A stretch of DNA of 5,267 bases from Ulvibacter sp047614245 (lineage in GTDB: Bacteria > Bacteroidota > Bacteroidia > Flavobacteriales > Flavobacteriaceae), in NCBI GenBank assembly GCA_047614245.1, contig JBLHIC010000132.1, forward strand, positions 1 through 5,267. Reading direction: 5' to 3'. Shown here one piece after another: positions 1-4,404 of this stretch; positions within the stretch are counted from its first letter, which is position 1, and the number at the start of each line of letters is the position of its first letter. Both the position numbers and the translations under genes were made by a program. The notes under the pieces are model-generated. The model had not been told where the DNA came from, made no database searches, and worked only from the letters and a program-made list of their open reading frames with translations.

Positions 1-263
1 CTATCTTCTGCTCTAGCGAAGTACAAGGCTCTATAACAAAAAACGCGTTCAGTGTCAATTAGATGTAATAGAATTTCCTTCGGAGTCCATTTCCCTTGGT
101 CATATTGATACAATTGTTTTTCTTGAGCTATTGACTCAAAGAACTCCTTTGTATTCAGTAGCCCTCTCTCTAAAGCTTCGATTAATGGAATATCATCGAC
201 TAAATTAACGTATGGTTTATAATATTGGAAATATTCGGTTTGTGATAATTCTGAACGTTTCAT
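1..263 (-). CDS. DinB-family protein, N-terminal part (cut by left window edge)
   Basis: The minus-strand frame opens at an ATG (263-261) and stays open for 87 codons to the window edge, so the C-terminal half is missing. The visible protein begins MKRSELSQTEYFQYYKP and contains YDQGKWTPKEILLHLIDTER at about residues 54-73, followed by FCYRALYFARAED. A KWTPKEILxHLxDTERxxxYR stretch is typical of the DinB/YfiT-like four-helix-bundle superfamily, whose members bind a metal with conserved histidines; His67 would be the first ligand and the others lie outside the window. Many bacteria carry several such proteins, often of unknown substrate; some relatives are thiol or bacillithiol transferases. 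No specific reaction can be assigned. It starts 26 bp after the T-run of the upstream terminator and no clear promoter is visible, so it may depend on read-through or on an unrecognised promoter. It has no signal peptide and should be cytoplasmic. Confidence 0.82.
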   Translation of the reverse strand, partial: MKRSELSQTEYFQYYKPYVNLVDDIPLIEALERGLLNTKEFFESIAQEKQLYQYDQGKWTPKEILLHLIDTERVFCYRALYFARAED

Positions 264-288
264 CGCAATAGATTTAGTGAAGAGGAAT

Positions 289-319
289 AAAAAAGCCCAT
301 CATCCTAAGGTAATGGGCT
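289..319 (-). terminator. Rho-independent terminator after the Lrp gene
   Basis: Read on the minus strand, AGCCCAT (319-313) pairs perfectly with ATGGGCT (300-294) across a 12-nt loop and runs straight into six T residues (294-289; the first is also the last stem base). It lies 27 bp beyond the Lrp stop codon and before the DinB start, so it should end the peptidase-Lrp transcript. The stem is only 7 bp, so some read-through into the DinB gene is possible. Confidence 0.8.
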
Positions 320-345
320 ACTCTAGATTCTATTTTTTAAAACAT

Positions 346-825
346 TTAGATATCGTTAAAAATTGTGTGCATTAGGCGTTTCTTATCATTAATGCTCTCT
401 TCAAGAGAAATCATTGTTTCTGTACGGCTTACTCCTTCTATATCATCAATGCTATAAATTATATCTTTTGCATGACCGGTATTCTGAGCTCTAATCTTAC
501 AGAAAATATTGAATTTTCCAGTTGTAACGTGAGCTACGGTAACATGAGGAATTGCATTTAATCTTTCTAAAACGAATTGCGTTTGAGATGTTTTTATCAG
601 AAAAATTCCCACGTAAGCGATAAATGAATACCCCAGTTTATCATAGTCCAAGCGCAATGATGAACCGATTATAATCCCTCCTTCTTCCATCTTCTTTACC
701 CGAACATGAATAGTCCCAGCCGAAATTTGAAGTTTCTTCGCAATATCTGTGAAAGGGGTTCTTGTATTTTCAATCAACATATCAAGAATTTGATGATCGG
801 TCTCGTCTAATTTAAATTTGGACAT
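346..825 (-). CDS. Lrp/AsnC-family transcriptional regulator
   Basis: This 159-residue protein has the length and layout of the Lrp/AsnC family. Residues about 6-50 form the winged helix-turn-helix: KLDETDHQILDMLIENTRT, then TPFTDIAKKL (23-32) and the likely recognition helix SAGTIHVRVKKMEE (35-48). Residues about 66-140 form the RAM effector and oligomerisation domain, with YVGIFLI, VAHVTTGKFNIFCKIRA and a final VSRTETMISLEE strand. Such proteins form dimers to octamers or larger, and many sense amino acids; the ligand cannot be read from the sequence here. The gene lies 48 bp downstream of the M14 peptidase on the same strand, with no convincing promoter between them (the best candidate, TATTTTCG at 851-844, has one mismatch and no upstream TTG). 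Co-transcription is likely, and the pairing suggests, without proving, that peptidase products or amino acid supply influence it. The ATG at 825 is chosen because the family normally starts only a few residues before the LDETD segment. Confidence 0.93.
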   Translation of the reverse strand: MSKFKLDETDHQILDMLIENTRTPFTDIAKKLQISAGTIHVRVKKMEEGGIIIGSSLRLDYDKLGYSFIAYVGIFLIKTSQTQFVLERLNAIPHVTVAHVTTGKFNIFCKIRAQNTGHAKDIIYSIDDIEGVSRTETMISLEESINDKKRLMHTIFNDI

Positions 826-873
826 ATAAAATAATTTTAAATGCGAAAATAATACAGTTTCATTAATAAAAAG

Positions 874-2025
874 CTAATTATTTAAGAAATTAATTAAAGA
901 ACCGTCAGAATCTTTAACAATCTTCCATACATTTTGACCTACTTCAATATTTTTTTGCGAATTTATCAATAAAGAATCACCATCCAAATCAACCTCTCGG
1001 TGACCATATCGCAAATCACAATCACTAATTTTGTCAATGATAGCCTTAAAATGAACTTTCCCATTTACTAATTCTTCGGAATATTGAATAGCAACATCAA
1101 GGAGTTTATCACACCCCTTAACTAATACACGCCTTAAAATAAGATCATTGTAGTTAACTCGGTTTTGTGGGATGTTAAAATAACGCTTGAAATCTTCCGA
1201 TATTCCTTGTTCATCCGTGAAACGAAACAACTCCAAAAATGCATAAAATATAATGGCTCGCGTATTCTCTCGATTATAATCCTCATTACAATGTCCTGCT
1301 TCAAATAGTATGGTTGGGACGCCAGACATCTGAAAAGTATCACCCACACAATTAGCATTAAAACTGTCATCATACCTCCCTATCTGCCCCGGTAGTATTT
1401 CCTGAAGCGCCTTCTCTAGCCTAACAATATGGGACATAGCAACCTCTCGTGCTGGCGTCAGACTGCGGTCCTTGTTTGCCGATGGTGCTAAAAAGGAAAC
1501 CGTAGCGGCCAATCCAGTGTCCAGTCCGTAAATAGATCGCTGATCATGAAGATTGAGACACAGATTAGGTCGCACCCTATTAAAAACAGTCCGTAAGGTT
1601 ACACTTTCACTCTGACTTAAATTCTGAGCATCACGATTCAAATCTATCTTATTTGCATTATCTCGTGTATAGAGATCAGCACCATCTGGATTAAGCATTG
1701 GTAAAATATAAAAAGAGTTCTGATCTAAAAACTGCTTAATCTCATTTTGATAGAATTCTTTTTGACTAATAAACTTAATAAAATCAAATAATGCCTTCGT
1801 TGTGGTTGATTCATTACCGTGCATTTGTGACCAAGCCAAAACAACATGATCTCCATTCCCAATTTTTATCAGCGGAATTTCTCTCCCTAATTCTGAATAA
1901 CCCCCGGTGGAGATTTCGATGAATTCTTCACGAGATTTTAACAAGGGCATTATATGGTTTAGGGTAATATATCTACCCTTTAATCTTGACTCAAAATGAG
2001 TACTATACCATTGCTTATAATTCAT
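874..2025 (-). CDS. M14-family zinc carboxypeptidase-like metallopeptidase
   Basis: The 383-residue protein carries a full set of M14 metallocarboxypeptidase residues. His69 and Glu72 in HGNES are the first two zinc ligands, and His160 in CLNLHDQ is the third. Asn130-Arg131 in DLNRDAQ corresponds to the residues that bind the substrate carboxylate, and Glu242 in TILFEAGH is the likely catalytic glutamate. LPMLNPDGADLY (108-119) is the usual core strand and loop. Residues after about 290 form a C-terminal extension outside the catalytic core that I do not recognise. There is no signal peptide, so the enzyme should act in the cytoplasm, perhaps on imported or recycled peptides or muropeptides; the substrate is inferred only from the fold. 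The ATG at 2025 leaves a leader of about 12 nt behind a good Bacteroidota promoter (2070-2044), without a Shine-Dalgarno sequence. It is divergent from an XRE regulator and its promoter is covered by operator-like palindromes. The Lrp gene follows 48 bp downstream. Confidence 0.9.
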   Translation of the reverse strand: MNYKQWYSTHFESRLKGRYITLNHIMPLLKSREEFIEISTGGYSELGREIPLIKIGNGDHVVLAWSQMHGNESTTTKALFDFIKFISQKEFYQNEIKQFLDQNSFYILPMLNPDGADLYTRDNANKIDLNRDAQNLSQSESVTLRTVFNRVRPNLCLNLHDQRSIYGLDTGLAATVSFLAPSANKDRSLTPAREVAMSHIVRLEKALQEILPGQIGRYDDSFNANCVGDTFQMSGVPTILFEAGHCNEDYNRENTRAIIFYAFLELFRFTDEQGISEDFKRYFNIPQNRVNYNDLILRRVLVKGCDKLLDVAIQYSEELVNGKVHFKAIIDKISDCDLRYGHREVDLDGDSLLINSQKNIEVGQNVWKIVKDSDGSLINFLNN

Positions 2026-2030
2026 AAATA

Positions 2031-2055
2031 TGTTTACCTATCACAAAGGTAAACA
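2031..2055. promoter_or_regulatory. Wide operator-like palindrome over the peptidase promoter
   Basis: TGTTTACCT (2031-2039) and AGGTAAACA (2047-2055) are perfect 9-bp inverted arms around a 7-bp spacer. The right arm overlaps the predicted -7 box of the peptidase promoter, and the left arm lies about where transcription would start, 5 bp from the peptidase start codon. The GTTTAC/GTAAAC half-sites match those near the XRE start codon but are spaced more widely, so two overlapping sites are also possible. Confidence 0.65.
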
Positions 2056-2070
2056 AAGCTTAGTTTACAA
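2044..2070 (-). promoter_or_regulatory. Predicted promoter of the M14 peptidase
   Basis: On the minus strand TACCTTTG (2051-2044) fits the Bacteroidota -7 consensus TAnnTTTG exactly, and a TTG (2070-2068) lies 16 bp upstream, just below the usual spacing. Transcription would begin near 2037, giving a leader of about 12 nt. Operator-like palindromes cover both the -7 element and the TTG. Confidence 0.6.
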
Positions 2071-2078
2071 TTGTAATC
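2063..2078. promoter_or_regulatory. Operator-like dyad at the peptidase -33 element
   Basis: GTTTACAATTGTAATC is a 16-bp dyad with 7 of 8 symmetric pairs and a perfect 12-bp core, TTACAATTGTAA. It closely resembles the dyad at the XRE start codon (13 of 16 bases identical) and covers the TTG of the peptidase promoter. A bound repressor would compete with RNA polymerase. Confidence 0.65.
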
Positions 2079-2097
2079 AGAGCTACATCCCCATTAT

Positions 2098-2113
2098 GTG
2101 TTCATTTGTAAAC
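2098..2113. promoter_or_regulatory. Third, degenerate operator-like dyad on the peptidase side
   Basis: GTGTTCATTTGTAAAC has one perfect half-site (TTGTAAAC) and a poor partner, with 5 of 8 symmetric pairs. It lies exactly 35 bp from the dyad at 2063-2078, the same spacing as between the two dyads at the XRE gene. That spacing is the main reason for listing it; it may be a weaker auxiliary site. Confidence 0.45.
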
Positions 2114-2155
2114 AATATTGCAGATGAAATGTTGAAAGTTTTAACATTTAGGAGT

Positions 2156-2212
2156 CATGTATATTTTAATGTATTTATAATGTTTATTTTCAGGTATTTA
2201 AATGTATTTATA
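2156..2212. repeat. Degenerate AT-rich tandem array with a period of about 11 bp
   Basis: AATGTATTTATA occurs exactly at 2168-2179 and 2201-2212. Related units begin at 2156 (CATGTATATTTT), 2179 (AATGTTTATTTT) and 2191 (CAGGTATTTA). Successive starts are 10-12 bp apart, close to one helical turn, so A/T tracts recur on one face of the helix. This could give curved DNA or an array of binding sites. Low sequence complexity makes some such pattern likely by chance. Confidence 0.5.
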
Positions 2213-2238
2213 TAAAGCTTTAAATGATATATATAAAG
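2209..2238. repeat. TATATAAAG direct repeat, 21 bp apart
   Basis: TATATAAAG is present at 2209-2217 and 2230-2238, exactly two helical turns apart, in the AT-rich centre of the divergent region. An AAAGCTTT palindrome (2214-2221) overlaps the first copy. No function can be assigned. Confidence 0.4.
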
Positions 2239-2276
2239 TATTAATCAATATATAATTGCAGTTTTGAAAGTATTAA
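2235..2276. repeat. AAAGTATTAA direct repeat, 32 bp apart
   Basis: AAAGTATTAA occurs at 2235-2244 and 2267-2276, about three helical turns apart. The second copy lies in the spacer of the predicted XRE promoter and touches the operator-like dyad at 2276-2291, so a second regulator could bind here; this is inference. Confidence 0.4.
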
Positions 2277-2286
2277 ATTACATTTG
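2256..2286 (+). promoter_or_regulatory. Predicted promoter of the XRE regulator gene
   Basis: TACATTTG (2279-2286) matches the Bacteroidota -7 consensus TAnnTTTG exactly, and TTG (2256-2258) lies 20 bp upstream, within the usual range. Transcription would begin near 2292, giving a leader of about 25 nt before the ATG at 2318. The -7 box is the centre of an operator-like dyad, which points to autoregulation. Confidence 0.62.
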
Positions 2287-2291
2287 TAACT
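2276..2291. promoter_or_regulatory. Operator-like dyad on the XRE -7 box
   Basis: AATTACATTTGTAACT contains TTACA and TGTAA as perfect arms around TT, with 6 of 8 symmetric pairs overall. It coincides with the predicted -7 box of the XRE promoter. It lies exactly 35 bp from the better dyad at the XRE start codon. Confidence 0.55.
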
Positions 2292-2310
2292 TAATAACAC
2301 AAGAAAATTA

Positions 2311-2326
2311 GTTTACAATGGTAAAC
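2311..2326. promoter_or_regulatory. Operator-like dyad containing the XRE start codon
   Basis: GTTTACAATGGTAAAC is a 16-bp dyad with 7 of 8 symmetric pairs. The ATG start codon (2318-2320) is in its centre, and the right arm encodes Val2 and Asn3. A repressor bound here would block elongation just after initiation. It is the clearest indication that this XRE protein controls its own gene. Confidence 0.7.
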
Positions 2327-2704
2327 ATTTCAGATTTTGCAAAAAGACTTCAAAAAATACTCGATTATTACGCGGTTACTGCAACTGCATTTTCAGAAGA
2401 AATCGACTTCAACAGATCAACAATTTCTCACCTCCTATCGGGTCGAAATAAGCCAAGTTTAGAGTTTGTTATGAAGGTGCTTCAGAAATATCCTGAAGTG
2501 GAATTGTATTGGTTACTTAATGGAAAAGGAGAATTTCCTTCGGAAAAAAAAACCACCTCACCTCCTATCCCTAAACTTCAAAATAACACAGCTAAAGAAA
2601 TTGAAGCTACATTTTCAGAAAAATCATCTCAGAATATTGACAAAACCATAGATCGTATAGTAATTTTTTACAGAGATGGTAGTTTTAAAGCGTACGAAAA
2701 TTAA
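2318..2704 (+). CDS. XRE-family helix-turn-helix regulator, probable autorepressor
   Basis: This 128-residue protein has a Cro/CI-type helix-turn-helix at about residues 5-68. Helix 2 is about TATAFSEEID (21-30), the recognition helix is NRSTISHLLSGR (32-43), and KPSLEFVMKVLQKYPEVELYWLLNGKGEFP (45-74) completes the domain. Residues 75-107 look flexible, rich in Ser, Thr, Pro and charged residues. The C-terminal IDRIVIFYRDGSFKAYEN (111-128) looks like a short beta-hairpin and resembles the tail of related flavobacterial regulators as I recall them; it may mediate dimerisation or ligand sensing. There is no protease or LexA-type domain, so this is not a self-cleaving phage repressor. The start is fixed by the family: the MVNISDF beginning comes from an ATG inside an operator-like dyad. 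The similar dyads at both divergent promoters suggest that it represses itself and the M14 peptidase; this is inference. The inducing signal is unknown. Confidence 0.9.
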   Translation: MVNISDFAKRLQKILDYYAVTATAFSEEIDFNRSTISHLLSGRNKPSLEFVMKVLQKYPEVELYWLLNGKGEFPSEKKTTSPPIPKLQNNTAKEIEATFSEKSSQNIDKTIDRIVIFYRDGSFKAYEN

Positions 2705-2747
2705 AATACTATCATAAAATTTCTGAAATTTGCATAAAACTCATCAG

Positions 2748-3119
2748 ATGCGCCTTCTTTATTTATTTATGTTGTTTGCACTCCTAAGCAGTTGTTATAA
2801 TCCAGAACGAAATTGCGTTGATTTTAAGGTTGGAACTTTTGAATTTGAGGCCATTGTAGGTTCCGAAGTACTCACAACGAGCTTTGTACGGAACGACTCC
2901 ATTGAAATTGATTATTTTAAAGGTAAATCGGACACCTCTTCAATCCGTTGGATCAATGATTGCGAATATATCGTCAAGAAGATAAACCCGAAGAATCGCG
3001 CCGAAGAAAAAGCAATTCATATGAAAATACTGACCACCACTACAAATACCTACCTTTTTGAGTATAATATTGTAGGAGATTCGAATAAGAAAAGAGGAAC
3101 GGCGAATCGGAAATTGTGA
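2748..3119 (+). CDS. Small conserved lipoprotein of unknown function
   Basis: From the ATG at 2748 the protein has 123 residues. It begins with a short signal peptide, MRLLYLFMLFALLSSC, whose LSSC lipobox predicts cleavage and lipidation at Cys16. The mature part starts YNPERNCVDFKVGTFEF and contains RNDSIEIDYFKGKSDTSS, RWINDCEYIVKKINPKNRAEEK and a final FEYNIVGDS strand, which suggests a small beta-rich periplasmic or outer-membrane domain. The in-frame TTG at 2730 would add only six residues before the signal peptide and is less likely. I recall close relatives in Flavobacteriaceae, some labelled 'DNA topoisomerase IV' in databases; nothing in the sequence supports a topoisomerase role, and the label probably came from nearby parC. 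It starts 43 bp after the XRE gene, with only a weak promoter-like GAAATTTG (2725-2732), so it may be transcribed from the XRE promoter. A hairpin at its stop codon separates it from terC. Confidence 0.85.
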   Translation: MRLLYLFMLFALLSSCYNPERNCVDFKVGTFEFEAIVGSEVLTTSFVRNDSIEIDYFKGKSDTSSIRWINDCEYIVKKINPKNRAEEKAIHMKILTTTTNTYLFEYNIVGDSNKKRGTANRKL

Positions 3120-3151
3120 TCCTCCTTCTAAACCTATGGAGGATATGTTTG
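3119..3151 (+). terminator. Hairpin after the lipoprotein gene, possible weak terminator
   Basis: ATCCTCC (3119-3125) pairs perfectly with GGAGGAT (3138-3144) across a 12-nt loop, starting at the last base of the stop codon. The sequence after it, ATGTTTGTAGTTT, is T-rich but broken by other bases, so termination is probably partial. Confidence 0.55.
3144..3151 (+). promoter_or_regulatory. Candidate -7 box for terC
   Basis: TATGTTTG fits TAnnTTTG exactly and lies 61 bp before the TerC start, overlapping the last base of the preceding hairpin. No TTG is found at a suitable distance upstream (the nearest, at 3114-3116, is 27 bp away), so support is limited. No yybP-ykoY-type manganese riboswitch is recognisable in the leader (3152-3212). 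Confidence 0.4.
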
Positions 3152-3212
3152 TAGTTTATGAAAAATAGAAAATACTTAATAAAAAACATTCAATTAATAA
3201 TATTCTATTCTA

Positions 3213-4040
3213 ATGTTTGAAATTTTAACCTCAGCAGACGCCCTCGTAGCTTTACTAACGCTTACTTTTCTGGAAATAATCCTAGGAATCGACAACATTA
3301 TTTTTATCTCGTTAGCGGCTAGTAAATTGCCAAAAGAACACCAAAAGAAGGCTACTAATATTGGTTTGATACTCGCTATGGCTATTCGTATCATTCTTCT
3401 GTTTGGAATATCCTGGTTAGTTGCCATGGAGGCCCCTTTTTGGAATATCAATTTGTCGTGGGTAAAAGGAGGAATTAGCGGCCAAGGTGTAATTCTTTTT
3501 ATAGGCGGCTTGTTCCTCCTATACAAGAGTACGAGTGAAATTCACGAGAAAGTAGAAAATAAAGGGCACGACGAGAGAGAAATTAAAAAAAGTAGATCTA
3601 CAACCCTTACCAAAGCTGTTATTCAGATTTCATTAATTAACATTGTTTTTTCATTCGATTCCATTCTTACCGCTGTAGGTATGACCAACGGAATCGGGAA
3701 CAACCCAACAGATGCGCTCATTATAATGGTTATTGCAGTTGTAATTTCCGTTCTTATCATGATGGCCTTTGCTGCTCCTGTTGGACGCTTTGTAAACGAG
3801 CATCCCACTGTGCAATTACTAGGTCTATCCTTTTTAATCTTAATTGGGTTTATGCTTATTGCAGAAGGCGCTCACCTTTCTCACTTAGAGGTATTTGGAT
3901 CTGAAGTTGGTGCGATTCCAAAAGGCTATCTTTACTTTACGATTGCATTTTCTTTGTTTATTGAGTTTGTAAATATGCGTTTTCGAAAACGCACTTCATC
4001 AATCGTTAGTAAAGGGCCTAAAGATGAGACAGAAAATTAA
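3213..4040 (+). CDS. TerC-family integral membrane protein
   Basis: The 275-residue protein is a clear TerC-family member, of normal length for the short form without CBS domains. The first signature, TFLEIILGIDNIIFI (18-32), carries Glu21, Asp27 and Asn28. The second, INIVFSFDSILTAVGM (142-157), carries Asp149. These acidic residues in membrane helices are thought to bind metal. About seven hydrophobic segments can be seen, near 10-33, 47-72, 92-105, 136-158, 166-189, 200-218 and 238-256, with a charged loop at 108-130. Characterised relatives (E. coli Alx, Bacillus YceF/YkoY) take part in manganese export or the metalation of exported proteins, so a role in metal homeostasis is more likely than tellurite resistance as such; this is family knowledge, not seen here. 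The C-terminal tail is basic, then acidic. A TerB-like gene follows after 15 bp, probably in one operon. No Shine-Dalgarno sequence precedes the ATG, as is usual in this phylum. Confidence 0.93.
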   Translation: MFEILTSADALVALLTLTFLEIILGIDNIIFISLAASKLPKEHQKKATNIGLILAMAIRIILLFGISWLVAMEAPFWNINLSWVKGGISGQGVILFIGGLFLLYKSTSEIHEKVENKGHDEREIKKSRSTTLTKAVIQISLINIVFSFDSILTAVGMTNGIGNNPTDALIIMVIAVVISVLIMMAFAAPVGRFVNEHPTVQLLGLSFLILIGFMLIAEGAHLSHLEVFGSEVGAIPKGYLYFTIAFSLFIEFVNMRFRKRTSSIVSKGPKDETEN

Positions 4041-4055
4041 TTAAACACTAAAACT

Positions 4056-4391
4056 ATGAGCGACTTTAATACAAATTGGACAAAGACAGAATTAAGCGCA
4101 TATACCCTGCTGTATTGCGCCCATGCAAATTTTACTGAAACTTCAGAAGAACTGGAGCTAGTTAAGTCTAAAGTTGCTTCAAACGAACTTATTTCAATTC
4201 GAAAAGAATTTAAAAACGATAATGATTATCAGAGCATTCAGAAAATACAATCAACTGTTCAAAGATTGGGCTATAATTGGTCTCAAATAGATGATCTAAT
4301 TTCAGAAATAAAGACACTCTTTTTAGTAGATGGAAAATTTGACGCAATAGAAAAATCTATGTTTACTGGGCTTAAGAAGCTTTTGACATAA
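4056..4391 (+). CDS. Small TerB-like helical protein
   Basis: This 111-residue acidic protein has no signal peptide or membrane segment and should be cytoplasmic. It appears to be built from two similar helix-loop-helix halves. The first is ELSAYTLLYCAHANFTETSEELELVKSK (12-39) and the second is ISEIKTLFLVDGKFDAIEKSMFTGLKKLL (82-110). The second half has the small-DG-x(3)-x-x-E pattern (Asp92, Gly93, Glu99) seen twice in TerB-like domains; in the first half the DG is replaced by AN. The middle, FKNDNDYQSIQKIQSTVQRLGY (52-73), is probably helical. The TerB assignment is by pattern and is supported by its position 15 bp after a TerC gene. TerB-like domains often accompany TerC-type membrane proteins and may bind divalent metals, so it may be a cytoplasmic partner of the TerC protein; that is inference. 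Its stop is 13 bp from the convergent mscL stop, with no visible terminator between them. Confidence 0.8.
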   Translation: MSDFNTNWTKTELSAYTLLYCAHANFTETSEELELVKSKVASNELISIRKEFKNDNDYQSIQKIQSTVQRLGYNWSQIDDLISEIKTLFLVDGKFDAIEKSMFTGLKKLLT

Positions 4392-4404
4392 ACATCTGTA
4401 GAAA

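Larger units (their letters stand above)
2026..2317. other. Divergent regulatory intergenic region
   Basis: This 292-bp region lies between the start codons of the M14 peptidase (leftward) and the XRE regulator (rightward). It holds one recognisable promoter per gene, five copies of a GTTTAC/GTAAAC dyad (the last overlapping the XRE start codon), and a strongly AT-rich middle (about 2140-2280) with short direct repeats. No convincing gene lies inside it. Its parts are listed separately. Confidence 0.8.

Noticed and set aside
1134..1373. Second minus-strand open frame of 79 codons inside the peptidase gene
   Set aside because: It overlaps the M14 gene, whose catalytic motifs are intact, and has no family features of its own.
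2030..2215. Plus-strand open frame of 61 codons in the divergent intergenic region
   Set aside because: It begins inside the operator palindrome, has no promoter, and its sequence reflects AT-rich DNA; the hydrophobic end comes from the repeat tract.
2730..2732. TTG as the lipoprotein start
   Set aside because: It would add MHKTHQ before a signal peptide that is complete from the ATG at 2748; TTG starts are also less common.
3120..3212. Manganese riboswitch (yybP-ykoY type) before terC
   Set aside because: These elements precede some TerC genes, but the leader is AT-rich and shows no matching conserved helices beyond the simple hairpin.
3194..3526. Minus-strand open frame of 110 codons opposite terC
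   Set aside because: It is antisense to a well-supported TerC gene and its composition mirrors the complement of membrane-helix codons.
3789..3798. TTTGTAAAC-type half-site inside terC
   Set aside because: It is a single half-site within coding sequence for Phe-Val-Asn with no matching arm, so it is probably chance.
3623..3808. Minus-strand open frame of 61 codons opposite terC
   Set aside because: It is antisense to the second TerC signature region and shows no motif or start signal.
4392..4404. Shared terminator between the TerB-like gene and mscL
   Set aside because: The 13-bp convergent gap contains no inverted repeat or T-run, and none is evident in the adjacent coding ends.
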